40,766 bases of DNA from an uncultured Pirellula sp. (GTDB lineage Bacteria; Planctomycetota; Planctomycetia; Pirellulales; Pirellulaceae): assembly GCA_903920425.1 (NCBI GenBank), contig CAIXME010000762.1:1-40766 (forward strand). The letters run 5' to 3'. This document shows positions 17,011-26,152 of the stretch, piece by piece. The notes beneath the pieces are model-generated. The model saw only the letters and a list, made by a program, of their open reading frames with translations. It did not search any database and was not told where the DNA came from. Made by a program: the position numbers and the translations under genes. Within the stretch, counting starts at the first letter, position 1; every line of letters begins with the position of its first letter.

Positions 17011-18555
17011 ATGCGAGCAAATCAAATGAACCGATCACTTGGAAACTGGAAACTGTTGATCTTGACGATCGTTTTTGGTGTGCCGGTAGGTTACTGGCTG
17101 TATTCTCATCCTGCGACACCTCCGTCCGCGGTTTATGCACAGCAAGTTGTCGAAGCTCAGCAAGCGCGAGGCGGACTCGATATTCCGGCCAGCGTCGCGG
17201 GTGCGGATCAGCTTTCGAGAGTCTTTCGCGATGTCTCGAAATCGCTCAAACCCTCGGTGGTGAGCATTAAAAACGTCGTGGAACGCTCTATTCGTACGGG
17301 CAGCCGTTCGCGAGGCCGAGCCTCAGGTTTACCGCCGGAAATCGAGCAACTGCTCCGTGGTCAACTCGATGGTTTTGGTGGAGATGCAGGCGACGAAAGC
17401 GATTTACCAAAGGGTCGTTTTGAGAATGGACTCGGGTCCGGAGTCATCGTACGCGAAGATGGATACATCTTGACCAACAATCACGTTGTTGAAGGCGCGA
17501 GCGTGCTGGAAGTGGTACTCTCTGACGACCGTAAACTTGATGCAAAAGTGGTCGGGACCGATCCTCGTACCGATTTGGCCGTTCTCAAAATCGAAGCGTC
17601 AGGTCTAGTCGCTGCTCGCCTGGGCAATTCCGGGAACATGGAAGTGGGCGATTGGGTGATTGCCATCGGAAGCCCATTTGGATTAGCCCAGACTGTCACC
17701 GCCGGGATTGTGAGCGCTACGAACCGAACCGATCAAGGAATCACGCCATACGATAGCTTCATTCAAACCGACGCTGCAATCAATCCAGGCAATAGTGGTG
17801 GCCCCCTTTTAAATCTGCGGGGCGAGGTCATCGGAATAAACACGGCGATCGCATCCCGCAGTGGAGGGTACAACGGGATCTGCTTTGCGGTACCAAGTAA
17901 CACAGCCCAACGCGTTCTCGACGACTTGATCAACAAGGGGCGAGTGACGCGTGGCGTGATCGGTATCACACCTGCAACCTTGACACCTCAGTTGGCCGAC
18001 AAATTATCGCTGCCGCAGGACATGAAAGGGGCTGTGGTCGCATCCGTAACGAAGGGCTTGCCTGCGGCCAAAGCAGGGATCAAAGAGGGGGATGTTATCA
18101 CGGCCATCAATGGTACCGCGATCACCTCGGATGCTGGAATGCGACGCACGATCGGCGAAACCAAGCCAGGTTCGCAAGTTCGTGTAAGTTACGTACGCGA
18201 CGGCAGACCAGCCGAAGTTGTTGTGCTAGTCGAAGAGTTGAATGAGAAACAGCTCGCTATGTCCATGGGTGAAGGCGCGGAAGCGTTGGGAATCAATGTC
18301 GGCACCGTTTCGGAAGAGGCCATGGAAGAGTATGGACTCAAGCCAGGCCAAGGGGTCGAAGTCAAAGGTGTCAACCGAAAGAGCCCACTCGGCTCTTTGA
18401 TTCCGCCAGGGGTAGTGATCCTTTCCGTGAATGGAACTAACATCACTTCGCCTGACGAATTCGTCGCAGCGGTCGACGCCGCGAGAAAAAAGGGAATGAT
18501 TAAACTCACCGTCCGTGATTCCGAAGCCGACAAAATGGTCCAAATTCGGCTATAA
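17011..18555 (+). CDS. Membrane-anchored HtrA/DegP-type serine protease with two PDZ domains
   Basis: The protein has 514 residues from ATG 17011; ATG 17026 and an upstream TTG at 16978 are alternatives. One N-terminal membrane segment (L-L-I-L-T-I-V-F-G-V-P-V-G-Y-W-L) anchors or exports the protein. The trypsin-like domain shows the full triad: His158 in T-N-N-H-V-V, Asp188 in R-T-D-L-A-V-L, Ser262 in G-N-S-G-G-P. PDZ1 spans about 314-415 (A-G-I-K-E-G-D-V-I-T-A-I-N-G) and PDZ2 about 425-510. The family handles envelope protein quality control. A linker rich in Arg/Gly/Ser precedes the protease domain. It is followed directly by an intrinsic terminator, so this is the end of a transcript. Confidence 0.94.
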   Translation: MRANQMNRSLGNWKLLILTIVFGVPVGYWLYSHPATPPSAVYAQQVVEAQQARGGLDIPASVAGADQLSRVFRDVSKSLKPSVVSIKNVVERSIRTGSRSRGRASGLPPEIEQLLRGQLDGFGGDAGDESDLPKGRFENGLGSGVIVREDGYILTNNHVVEGASVLEVVLSDDRKLDAKVVGTDPRTDLAVLKIEASGLVAARLGNSGNMEVGDWVIAIGSPFGLAQTVTAGIVSATNRTDQGITPYDSFIQTDAAINPGNSGGPLLNLRGEVIGINTAIASRSGGYNGICFAVPSNTAQRVLDDLINKGRVTRGVIGITPATLTPQLADKLSLPQDMKGAVVASVTKGLPAAKAGIKEGDVITAINGTAITSDAGMRRTIGETKPGSQVRVSYVRDGRPAEVVVLVEELNEKQLAMSMGEGAEALGINVGTVSEEAMEEYGLKPGQGVEVKGVNRKSPLGSLIPPGVVILSVNGTNITSPDEFVAAVDAARKKGMIKLTVRDSEADKMVQIRL

Positions 18556-18589
18556 AGCGGCCGTTAAGTAACAACCATTTGCCAAACGC

Positions 18590-18627
18590 AGGCACTCATC
18601 TTTCAGAGAAAGGTGGGTGCCTTTTTT
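18590..18627 (+). terminator. Intrinsic terminator after htrA-type gene
   Basis: A 14-bp stem (18590-18603 with 18609-18622, two G-T pairs), a 5-base loop and a run of six T at 18622-18627 lie 35 bases past the protease stop. This is the clearest terminator in the window. Confidence 0.85.
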
Positions 18628-18720
18628 ATGCGCCATCTCCCATCTCTTCAAGTTGATGCAATCTGATATTCTTTATCTGAGCGACTGGCTTTTGGCGTCG
18701 CAACGATCGAAACAATGAAT

Positions 18721-18726
18721 GGAGGA
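18721..18726 (+). promoter_or_regulatory. Shine-Dalgarno that decides the pckG start
   Basis: GGAGGA lies seven bases before the GTG at 18734. It overlaps the second codon of an alternative upstream ATG (18719), which has no such site of its own, so GTG 18734 is the better start. Confidence 0.7.
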
Positions 18727-18733
18727 TGCATCC

Positions 18734-20569
18734 GTGACAAACAACTCAACTACCCAGGACCACTATTCTGAGCCCTTGCTCCATGCCGTGCATCCGACTT
18801 TGGCAGCGTGGGTCGCGGAAACAGCTGCCTTATGCGAGGCAGAATCGATCGAATGGTGTGATGGCTCCCAAGGCGAGTGGGACCGGCTGACCAACAAATT
18901 GGTTGAGTCGGGTACTTTTATACGACTCAACCCCGAGTTGCATCCGAACTCGTTTCTAGCCCGAAGCAACCCATCCGACACAGCCCGCGTCGAGGATCGC
19001 ACCTTTATTTGTTCACTGCGTGAGGTGGACGCGGGTCCTACCAATAATTGGCAACCTCCCGAGGTGATGCGGAAAAAACTGACCGATCGCTTTCGTGGCT
19101 GCATGCGAGGCCGCACGTTGTATGTGGTACCGTTTTGCATGGGCCCACTCGACAGCCCGTTGGCTTTGATCGGTGTTCAACTGACCGACTCGCCTTATGT
19201 AGTCGTCAACATGCGCATCATGTGCCATATGGGCGCAGAAGTTCGCGAACGCCTCGGGACCGACGGGGCCTTCATCCCGTGCCTACACAGCGTAGGCGCG
19301 CCGCTCGGTCCAGATGAGCAAGACGTACCATGGCCATGCAACGATGAGAAGTACATCGTTCACTTTCCCGAATCGCGAGAAGTTTGGTCGTATGGAAGCG
19401 GCTACGGCGGGAACGCTTTGCTCGGTAAAAAATGCGTTGCGCTGCGAATCGCTAGCGCTATCGCTCGCGATGCAGGATGGATGGCTGAACACATGCTCAT
19501 CATGGGACTGGAATCCCCCGACGGAGCAAAGACTTACTTGACCGCGGCCTTTCCGAGCGCATGCGGGAAAACCAACTTGGCCATGATCGTGCCTCCGGAC
19601 AGCTACAGCGAACTGGGATGGAAGACGACGCTCGTGGGTGACGATATCGCTTGGCTTTGGCCCGGCAAATCGGGCAAACTGCATGCAATCAATCCCGAGA
19701 CAGGCTTCTTCGGTGTCGCCCCAGGCACGTCCTGGCAATCGAATGTCGCGGCCATGCATGCGATGTCCAAGAACACCATCTTTACCAACGTCGCGCTGAC
19801 GGACGAGGGTGGAGTATGGTGGGAAGGCCACTCTGAGCCACCTGCCCATCTCGTTGATTGGACAGGACAAGATTGGGCACCCGGTTGCGGGCGTTTAGCA
19901 GCTCATCCCAATTCCCGTTTTACAGCCCCCGCTGGCCAGTGCCCCAACATCGACCCCATGTGGCAAGACCCAGAAGGCGTTCCGATCGATGCGATTGTTT
20001 TTGGCGGCAGACGGCCCACCACGATGCCCTTGGTCTTTCAATCGTTCGATTGGACTCACGGCGTGTTTCTGGGCGCGACCCAAGGCTCTGAAACCACAGC
20101 CGCAGCGACCGGCAACGTGGGCACCGTGCGACGCGATCCGATGGCCATGCTCCCTTTCTGTGGATACAACATGGGGGATTATCTAGGCCACTGGCTGAAC
20201 ATGCGAAAGAACATCAAGCGTCTACCTCGTATTTTCCACGTGAACTGGTTCCGTAAGAACGCCAACGGCAAGTTCTTATGGCCAGGCTTTCGCGAAAACC
20301 TACGAGTACTTGAGTGGATCGTGAAGCGATGCCAGGGAAGAATTGCTGGCCACGAAACCCCCATTGGCTGGACTCCTGACTGGAAAGGGTTCTCCACCGA
20401 AGGCCTTGAGGGCTTTACGAAAGAGCAATTCGACAGCGCCATGGAATTTCGTCGCGAAGAATGGCTAGCCGAGATCACCAACCAAAATGAGTTTTTCCTG
20501 CGGCTATACCACTCCATGCCAAAAGAGCTCATGTGCCAGCGAGAATTGCTGATGGCTCGAATGGCTTAG
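18734..20569 (+). CDS. pckG: Phosphoenolpyruvate carboxykinase (GTP)
   Basis: The protein has 611 residues from GTG 18734 (see Shine-Dalgarno entry), the usual length for the GTP-dependent enzyme. It interconverts oxaloacetate plus GTP with phosphoenolpyruvate, CO2 and GDP, the entry step of gluconeogenesis in the cytoplasm. The kinase P-loop F-P-S-A-C-G-K-T-N lies at 273-281, with the reactive Cys277 typical of GTP-type enzymes. Other family landmarks are [22 protein letters not shown] and [12 protein letters not shown]. All core motifs look intact. It has its own transcript start after the htrA terminator and converges on uppP with only 20 bases between. Confidence 0.97.
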   Translation: MTNNSTTQDHYSEPLLHAVHPTLAAWVAETAALCEAESIEWCDGSQGEWDRLTNKLVESGTFIRLNPELHPNSFLARSNPSDTARVEDRTFICSLREVDAGPTNNWQPPEVMRKKLTDRFRGCMRGRTLYVVPFCMGPLDSPLALIGVQLTDSPYVVVNMRIMCHMGAEVRERLGTDGAFIPCLHSVGAPLGPDEQDVPWPCNDEKYIVHFPESREVWSYGSGYGGNALLGKKCVALRIASAIARDAGWMAEHMLIMGLESPDGAKTYLTAAFPSACGKTNLAMIVPPDSYSELGWKTTLVGDDIAWLWPGKSGKLHAINPETGFFGVAPGTSWQSNVAAMHAMSKNTIFTNVALTDEGGVWWEGHSEPPAHLVDWTGQDWAPGCGRLAAHPNSRFTAPAGQCPNIDPMWQDPEGVPIDAIVFGGRRPTTMPLVFQSFDWTHGVFLGATQGSETTAAATGNVGTVRRDPMAMLPFCGYNMGDYLGHWLNMRKNIKRLPRIFHVNWFRKNANGKFLWPGFRENLRVLEWIVKRCQGRIAGHETPIGWTPDWKGFSTEGLEGFTKEQFDSAMEFRREEWLAEITNQNEFFLRLYHSMPKELMCQRELLMARMA

Positions 20570-20589
20570 GTGCAACGAGTTGCTCGCCT

Positions 20590-21456
20590 CTAGCCTCGCA
20601 TCTGACGATCCCACACGATCAATACGATACCGGCAATGATGCGGTAGATGGCAAAGGGAGTGAACCCATGCTTTCGCACCCAATGCATGAACCATGCGAT
20701 GACAATCAGGGCGACGAGAAAACTCGTCGCGAAACCGCAACTCAACGCGATCCATTGTTCGCTTGTAGGAAAAACTTCTTTGCGAAGATGCTGCAACAGC
20801 TTGAAGGTTGCAGCGGCAAACATCACCGGAATCGAGAGGAAGAAACTGAACTCCAACGCGGCACTCCGAGAAAGTCCCATGACCTGTCCCCCCGCAATCG
20901 TTGCCATCGAACGGCTGGTTCCGGGAAAGGCTGCTGCGAGGATTTGAGCCAAACCGATCGCGACTGCTTGTCGCAGGGTGACTTGGTCCAACGTCTCAGT
21001 ATGGGAGCGATTGCCGTACCAACGATCCACCGCGTACATGGCGATGCCTCCAATCAAGAGCGCCAGTCCAATCATGGTAAAGCTTCCCTCCAGAAAGTCT
21101 CCGACCAATTTGTCCATCAAGAACGCGGGGATGGCAGTAACCACAAAGCTAATCAGCACCAGCGGGAGCGGATGCGAAAGCCATATCGATTGGCGTTTGG
21201 CATTCGGCTCGTGGGGTGCACGCAATGCACTCGCAAACGAACCGACAAAGCCTAAGATTCGAGACCAAAAATAGGCGACCACCGCCAGGATAGCGCCTAG
21301 CTGAATGAACACTGCGAACATTTTCCAGAAGCTATCGGAACGGTCGAGCCCCAGCAGTTCCTGCGCAATCAGGATATGAGCGGTCGAACTGACCGGCAAG
21401 AACTCGGTTAGCCCCTCGACTACCCCTTGAATGATCGCTGCGATCCAATCGCTCAT
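20590..21456 (-). CDS. uppP: Undecaprenyl-diphosphate phosphatase
   Basis: The protein has 288 residues from ATG 21456, normal for the BacA/UppP family. It removes one phosphate from undecaprenyl diphosphate at the membrane, recycling the lipid carrier for cell-wall and polysaccharide synthesis. Both signature motifs are intact: E-G-L-T-E-F-L-P-V-S-S-T-A-H at 14-27 and F-P-G-T-S-R-S at 177-183. Seven to eight hydrophobic segments are visible. It appears monocistronic: the next minus-strand gene upstream is more than 1.9 kb away, with plus-strand genes between. Confidence 0.96.
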   Translation of the reverse strand: MSDWIAAIIQGVVEGLTEFLPVSSTAHILIAQELLGLDRSDSFWKMFAVFIQLGAILAVVAYFWSRILGFVGSFASALRAPHEPNAKRQSIWLSHPLPLVLISFVVTAIPAFLMDKLVGDFLEGSFTMIGLALLIGGIAMYAVDRWYGNRSHTETLDQVTLRQAVAIGLAQILAAAFPGTSRSMATIAGGQVMGLSRSAALEFSFFLSIPVMFAAATFKLLQHLRKEVFPTSEQWIALSCGFATSFLVALIVIAWFMHWVRKHGFTPFAIYRIIAGIVLIVWDRQMRG

Positions 21457-21536
21457 AGGTCCGTATTTTCAATAGGTTTGTGAATAAAAGCTGATCGGGC
21501 TGCCCAGGTCGATGGCGGTTGCGTCATTACGCTTTT

Positions 21537-21670
21537 GTTGTTAGCTCGCGGGACACTCGCCCAAAACTGCACCGAGCTTCGCGGATTCGCCCGAGCTATC
21601 TCGTTAGGTGGTTTAGCATGGCGGCGTTTAGGGCGAGCCAACGGACGGCTTGCGCCGTTCCGCTAACAAC
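21537..21670. repeat. 134-bp element with nested inverted ends, contains REP-like hairpin
   Basis: The 506-base gap 21457-21962 holds this element. Its ends are a 9-bp inverted repeat (gttgttagc at 21537, gctaacaac at 21662) and a second inverted pair lies inside (ctcgccc 21556-21562, gggcgag 21631-21637). The right part includes the hairpin at 21642-21668, which recurs at 35393. No coding content is apparent. It could be a small non-autonomous repeat or a structured RNA. Confidence 0.5.
21642..21668 (-). repeat. REP-like hairpin, copy A (GCAA tetraloop on minus strand)
   Basis: Read on the minus strand, the core is cggaacggc-GCAA-gccgtccg: an 8-bp stem with one bulged base and a GCAA loop. 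It matches copy B at 35393-35419 at 24 of 27 bases. Confidence 0.65.
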
Positions 21671-21962
21671 CTGAGTGCCTGCTTGGGTATCAGGTCCAAA
21701 GCTTATCTCACATTCGCTCGGATAACAGCATTTCACATTCTGTTTTTCACACAGGTTATCGCAATCGCGGCGACTTTGACGATTGTTCGGATAGAATCGG
21801 CACCCCGGTGCTGGCTTTCGGAGAGCATCGCACACCCAACGAATCCATGGCTGGAATGTACGCGATGGCGGTCTTCTTAGTCTCCCCCCGGCGAGCAGCG
21901 TGCAAACTTCATGCAAGAGACGACCCTTCACCCTTTGCCCTGCAGTGAATACACTGCTGCAT

Positions 21963-23009
21963 ATGAGGCCACTGCTGAGACTATGGGGAAAGAAAAAAGG
22001 CGGACGAATGTCCGGCTGGTGGTTCGTAGGCTCGCTCGGTGAAGCCCTGTTTTTCGCCTCGTTTTTCTTGGTGGGCGTTCTCTGTTTTACAACGATAGTC
22101 GCTTGGCAATTCCTATCTCCCAACACTCAAGTTGTCCGGATAGGCTACGGGTTCTGGTTGTTGACGACGGTGTCCGCTGCGTTCATCGTGATGGGTGCTG
22201 TTGGTTTTTGGTACCGCGTCCTGAAAGTCGCCACTAGCGATGAACATCGCGAAGTGATTGCAAAGCACGGGATCGTCCCCCGTCCTAAACAGCAACTAAG
22301 CAAAATCGCATTCCCTCCGAGCGTGCCGCTTCTTCACCCGTTTACAGATAGTCCGGGCGCAAAACTCGCATATCGATTACCTTGCGAGTGGGCTGGTACT
22401 GGTTCGCTTATCGCCATTGGACTCTTCGCAATGTCCTGGAATGCCATGATTGCTGTCTTTCTGGTGTTGGCCATCAGCGGTTTCCTCCAGGGCAACATTC
22501 AATACCGTTTGCTCCTCCTGATCATTCCCGGAATCTATATCGGTTTGCGATCTGGCCAAATGTTTTTTAAGGCCTACGTCCAGGCGATAGGAATCGGCTC
22601 TACGACCGTTGAGATCGAGGACTTACCACTCGTACCAGGCAAAACATACCAATTGCTTTTGGTGCAGTATGGACGTTTGGTCATCAAGAAACTTTCGATT
22701 CGACTAGTATGCGAAGAGGAAAGCACTTATCATTTTGGAACGGATATTCGAACCGAACGACAGGTTGTTCTTCGTCAAGAGATTCTAGAGCAAGGGCGTT
22801 CGCGAATCGATTGGGGACGACCGTTAGAGTTGGAATGCCAAGTCTCCATTCCGTTAGACGCAATGCATTCGTTTCAAAGTCTACATAATGCGATTCACTG
22901 GAAGATTATTGTCGAAGGAGAGGCGAACCGATGGCCATCGTACTGCCGAAGTTTCCCCGTAGTGGTTTACCCACTCGCTCGCAGCAATCCCGTCAGTCTT
23001 CCGTCATGA
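21963..23009 (+). CDS. Membrane protein with C-terminal arrestin-like beta domain, unknown function
   Basis: The protein has 348 residues from ATG 21963; ATG 22008 is also possible and in-frame codons upstream to 21900 look non-coding. Two hydrophobic segments (near residues 25-80) and two more (near 145-200) flank a hydrophilic loop. The last ~140 residues are beta-rich: V-E-I-E-D-L-P-L-V-P-G, then I-S-L-type strands and W-K-I-I-V-E-G-E-A, ending F-P-V-V-V-Y-P. This order resembles an arrestin-N-like fold, by inspection only. Its stop overlaps the next gene's start by 4 bases (ATGA), so the two are translationally coupled. I do not recognise the family. Confidence 0.8.
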   Translation: MRPLLRLWGKKKGGRMSGWWFVGSLGEALFFASFFLVGVLCFTTIVAWQFLSPNTQVVRIGYGFWLLTTVSAAFIVMGAVGFWYRVLKVATSDEHREVIAKHGIVPRPKQQLSKIAFPPSVPLLHPFTDSPGAKLAYRLPCEWAGTGSLIAIGLFAMSWNAMIAVFLVLAISGFLQGNIQYRLLLLIIPGIYIGLRSGQMFFKAYVQAIGIGSTTVEIEDLPLVPGKTYQLLLVQYGRLVIKKLSIRLVCEEESTYHFGTDIRTERQVVLRQEILEQGRSRIDWGRPLELECQVSIPLDAMHSFQSLHNAIHWKIIVEGEANRWPSYCRSFPVVVYPLARSNPVSLPS

Positions 23010-23377
23010 TCCGATTGCTTGGCTTACAACCAACATACATGCCTCACGATATTCTCGAGTTTGAATATCGGGTTTCGAACATTGCCCAAAACGGAATTTC
23101 CGCTGTCGAAGTCTCCGTGGTGTGGCTGACCGAAGGAAAGGGAACCGAAGACCTCGGCGTTCATTTTTTCCAACGATTGACCGGTAACTCGCTCGCTGCT
23201 TCAGACTGGTCTATCCCACAATTGGTACACGTCCCACTTCCAACTTCCCCGCTCTCATACGAGGGAAAGCTTCTCAAAATCTCGTGGTGCGTTCGCGTGC
23301 GTTTCTACTTGAATGATGGGACCGAACTGGTTGCCCAGCAACCCTTCTACCTCGGCACAATCACTCGCGAAGTCTAA
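23006..23377 (+). CDS. Small arrestin-like protein, coupled to upstream membrane gene
   Basis: The protein has 123 residues from ATG 23006, chosen because ATGA overlaps the upstream stop exactly; an ATG at 22931 would overlap by 79 bases and adds a non-conserved-looking Ser/Arg stretch. No signal peptide or membrane segment. Features are a strand pattern typical of arrestin-N domains: G-L-Q-P-T-Y-M-P-H-D-I-L-E-F-E-Y-R-V, then V-S-V-V-W-L-T-E-G-K-G-T-E-D, and I-S-W-C-V-R-V-R-F. It probably lies in the cytoplasm near its membrane partner. Function unknown. Confidence 0.75.
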   Translation: MIRLLGLQPTYMPHDILEFEYRVSNIAQNGISAVEVSVVWLTEGKGTEDLGVHFFQRLTGNSLAASDWSIPQLVHVPLPTSPLSYEGKLLKISWCVRVRFYLNDGTELVAQQPFYLGTITREV

Positions 23378-23423
23378 CACCGGTATCACACCCGCAGCGT
23401 CGAAGCCTTGTTCGTCGCGTGAG

Positions 23424-24377
23424 CTACGCAACCGTACCACGACGGGAATAGATCTGGCAGTCCTGCAGTTCCGTTATCAGCTTGGACACGGCGGTACGCA
23501 CCCAAGAGAACGTGCTCACTTGGGGTGTCGCGTAACTCAACACCGAGCCGTAGGATTCACGGCTAGGCGCCGGGTCGACCGGTTTTAGATTGGCCAGATA
23601 AGCATCCATCGACACAGCCGACACGCCCTTTTCCAACCATTCAAACATGGCACTGCCCGAATGCAGATCAGCCGAAAGTAGCAACTTCGCAGGCGACCCT
23701 GCATCGCTAATCGCCTTGCACGCTTTTTCTACCGAGAACTCCAAGGGGGCCAAATCCCGACCGCCTGCCGAGTTGAATTCGGATCGCACGTGGCAAAGCA
23801 ATGTGAGGAAATCAAAACCACAGTCCAACAGAAACCTCACATCTTCGTAAACAGCACCTGGACAAACAGCTGCTCCGATGACGCACTTCCCAGCGGAAAG
23901 AACTTTGAGGCACTCCACTTTTTTACCAAGCTGCTCGTAGTCCGAAATTTCCACTGGAACATTCGGAGTCCAACGAGCCAACCGCGATCCTGGTACGGAA
24001 TGAAACGGCAGCCCGTACATTTGGAACTCGACAGCTGCAGCATGCTCTACCAAATCCACATCGATTGGCTCGTCGATTTGCAGCGGGACAATTCGTTGTG
24101 ATCTGATCTTGGGAGTAGATCCCGCGATCTGCTGCAATTGACGTTCATCGGTCTTACGCCCACTGACCCACGCGGTTCCCAGCATATGCAATTCTGGTAT
24201 CAATTTCTCCTGAACGCTGGGAGTTAATGCGCTATCCAAAGTCAACCGTGTAAAGAGTGGCGAGTCCAATCGTAGCCCTGGTCCAGACAAAGCAGGGATG
24301 CTGCAACACAAAGGACTGAGATCCATTGATGAGCGTGTAAGCGGATCAAGGCGAGACATGATTGGGGTGCTTTGCAT
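23424..24377 (-). CDS. Degenerate glutamate-synthase-like TIM-barrel protein, last gene of arg operon
   Basis: The protein has 317 residues from ATG 24377 (ATG 24359 possible). The C-terminal two thirds follow the strand-helix order of the FMN-binding barrel of glutamate synthase and GlxD/MgsC-type proteins: A-V-E-F, then I-S-D-Y-E-Q-L-G, C-G-F-D-F-L-T-L near the middle, and L-L-L-S-A-D-L-H-S-G...G-V-S-A-V-S-M-D-A-Y-L-A toward the end. The usual FMN and iron-sulfur signatures (S-F-G-A-L-S, G-E-G-G, clustered Cys) are not visible. The relation is therefore remote and the protein may not be an active synthase. The neighbour at 24443 encodes the GXGXG domain that goes with this barrel in glutamate synthases, which supports the call. 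Confidence 0.6.
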   Translation of the reverse strand: MQSTPIMSRLDPLTRSSMDLSPLCCSIPALSGPGLRLDSPLFTRLTLDSALTPSVQEKLIPELHMLGTAWVSGRKTDERQLQQIAGSTPKIRSQRIVPLQIDEPIDVDLVEHAAAVEFQMYGLPFHSVPGSRLARWTPNVPVEISDYEQLGKKVECLKVLSAGKCVIGAAVCPGAVYEDVRFLLDCGFDFLTLLCHVRSEFNSAGGRDLAPLEFSVEKACKAISDAGSPAKLLLSADLHSGSAMFEWLEKGVSAVSMDAYLANLKPVDPAPSRESYGSVLSYATPQVSTFSWVRTAVSKLITELQDCQIYSRRGTVA

Positions 24378-24442
24378 GATTCTAACAATGGTCCAACTGC
24401 GTCGTGGGAAGCGATTAATGGTCTCGAGTGGTACGTCGTCGA

Positions 24443-25141
24443 TTAACTATCTGCGTGTACAGGTCTGTAGGCACGAAACTCTTTACCTGTCGATTTGATT
24501 CCGGATTTGAGCATGAGCAAACCAATCTTCAATCGATCAGGTTCTCGCAGACGCTGCTCCTCAATATCGGGACTAATGGACTCCGCTTCACCGCGGATAT
24601 AAATTGTCCCCCCCTTCATCCCTTTACCGAGTCCGGCACCCGCTGCGCCACCGATAATCAATGTACCGCTTTGCATCCCGAGTCCCGCATTGGCATCGAC
24701 CGACCCGCGAATAACCACATCGGCACCCTGCAACCCCAGAGCAACACGAGCACCAGCATTTCCGTAGATGGTAATCAGTCCGCCTGCCCCTAATGCCCCG
24801 ACGCAGGCCTTGGCATGCCCCCGCACGACCAATACGCCAGATTGAATGGAGTGCCCAAAAAAACAACCGACGTTGCCATCGACATTGCACTCTCCATCAC
24901 CAAAGGAACAAAGACCGAAATCGCCGATCTCTCCCTGAATGGTAACTTTGCTGACGTGCCTGATTCCAGCTCCGATATGATCTTGTCCCGAGGCTCCCTG
25001 AATGGTCACTTCGAGCGATTCGCTATCGCCCTGATCCGAAACCATCGCGGTCCGGTTACGAATCTCGGCGAGGATCGCCGTTGGAGTCAAGGAACCGAGA
25101 TGAAAAACTAACGACGGATCCGAGGTATTCACGATCGACAC
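24443..25141 (-). CDS. GXGXG-domain protein (glutamate synthase alpha C-terminal / GlxC/MgsB-like)
   Basis: The protein has 232 residues from a GTG at 25141. After ~45 residues it is a right-handed beta-helix of G-x-x-G-x-G repeats: G-A-S-G-Q-D-H-I-G-A-G-I, G-N-V-G, G-N-A-G-A-R-V-A-L-G-L-Q-G-A, G-A-A-G-A-G-L-G-K-G-M-K-G-G. This is the structural C-terminal domain of glutamate synthase, found as a free subunit in GltB3, GlxC, MgsB and formylmethanofuran dehydrogenase subunit C. The tail D-R-L-K-I-G-L-L-M-L-K-S-G-I is typical of free subunits. It starts 65 bases after argF and ends 65 bases before the barrel gene. No glutaminase (Ntn amidotransferase) subunit is present nearby. Confidence 0.85.
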   Translation of the reverse strand: MSIVNTSDPSLVFHLGSLTPTAILAEIRNRTAMVSDQGDSESLEVTIQGASGQDHIGAGIRHVSKVTIQGEIGDFGLCSFGDGECNVDGNVGCFFGHSIQSGVLVVRGHAKACVGALGAGGLITIYGNAGARVALGLQGADVVIRGSVDANAGLGMQSGTLIIGGAAGAGLGKGMKGGTIYIRGEAESISPDIEEQRLREPDRLKIGLLMLKSGIKSTGKEFRAYRPVHADS

Positions 25142-25206
25142 GAATCACCGAATGGAGGGCGAGGAAAACGGGAGAAGATTACTTGGCTTTACCAAGCGTT
25201 CTTAGT

Positions 25207-26151
25207 TTAACTCACTTCGGCAGATTTCACGAAGCCATTCTGCATTCCCAGCCAAACTAGTAAACCTTTTTGCAAATGCATTCGGTTGGCGGCTTGCGGA
25301 AAAACAATACTCTGATCGGAATCGATCACGTCATCGGTAATTTCAAGCCCCCTTCGTGCTGGCAAGCAATGCAAAACCTTGCAGTGCTCCGGAGCCCGTT
25401 TTAGCATGGCGGAATTGATCTGGTAGGGCCCAAACGATGCTGCTCGCTCTTTCGCTTCCGCCTCCTGCCCCATACTGGTCCAGACATCGGTGTACAGGAA
25501 GTCCGCATCGCCAACCATGGATCCAATGTCAGTCCCTTGCTGGAAGTCCAATTCGCCGTAGTGCTTTCGAACACGCTCGACAAGCGACAAATCGATGTGG
25601 TATTTCGGCGGCCCCACCAATCGGAATTTCATGCCGCAGATCGCAGCGCTTTTGAGCAGCGACCGAGCGACGTTGTTTCCATCTCCAACAAAGGTAACCT
25701 GACGCCCTTTGAGATCGCCACCACACATTTCGCGCATGGTCATCACATCCGCCATGGCCTGGCAGGGATGGGACTGATCGGTCAGACCATTGATCACGGG
25801 CAATACGTTGTGCGAGGCCAATTCGTCTACGGTCGATTGCGAGATGGCGCGGCAGACTACGAAATCGCAATACTCGCCTAACACTCGCACGAAATCAGCG
25901 ATGGTTTCACGTTCCCGCCAACCAACATCATTGGTCAAATAGATGGCTGCTCCGCCCATCTGGATCATGCCCGCCTCAAAGCTGACCCGGGTGCGCAAAC
26001 TGGCCTTTTCGAATAGCAGCGCCAAACTGCGGTTTTTGAGTAAGTCCGGACGGTGGCCAGCCGATAAATTTCGCTTCAACGAATCGGCTAAATTCAAGAC
26101 ATCGTGAAACTCATCAATGCTCAAATCAAAAAGGGAACGCAAGTGCTTCAT
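25207..26151 (-). CDS. argF: Ornithine carbamoyltransferase
   Basis: The protein has 314 residues from ATG 26151, which starts one base after the argB stop; a longer reading frame to 26211 overlaps argB and lacks similarity to the family. It converts ornithine plus carbamoyl phosphate to citrulline. Landmarks: carbamoyl-phosphate loop S-L-R-T-R at 51-55 (Leu where many have Thr), H-P-C-Q at 128-131, ornithine loop T-D-V-W-T-S-M-G at 221-228, and H-C-L-P-A-R-R-G at 261-268 (Arg where His is common). The S-M-G motif favours ornithine over acetylornithine as substrate. Second gene of the operon. Confidence 0.95.
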   Translation of the reverse strand: MKHLRSLFDLSIDEFHDVLNLADSLKRNLSAGHRPDLLKNRSLALLFEKASLRTRVSFEAGMIQMGGAAIYLTNDVGWRERETIADFVRVLGEYCDFVVCRAISQSTVDELASHNVLPVINGLTDQSHPCQAMADVMTMREMCGGDLKGRQVTFVGDGNNVARSLLKSAAICGMKFRLVGPPKYHIDLSLVERVRKHYGELDFQQGTDIGSMVGDADFLYTDVWTSMGQEAEAKERAASFGPYQINSAMLKRAPEHCKVLHCLPARRGLEITDDVIDSDQSIVFPQAANRMHLQKGLLVWLGMQNGFVKSAEVS

Positions 26152-26152
26152 G

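Noticed and set aside
21596-22126. Minus-strand frame of 176 codons
   Set aside because: It overlaps the start of the arrestin-like membrane gene and its last codons are the translated hairpin repeat. It has a Pro/Arg/Cys-rich composition and no motif.
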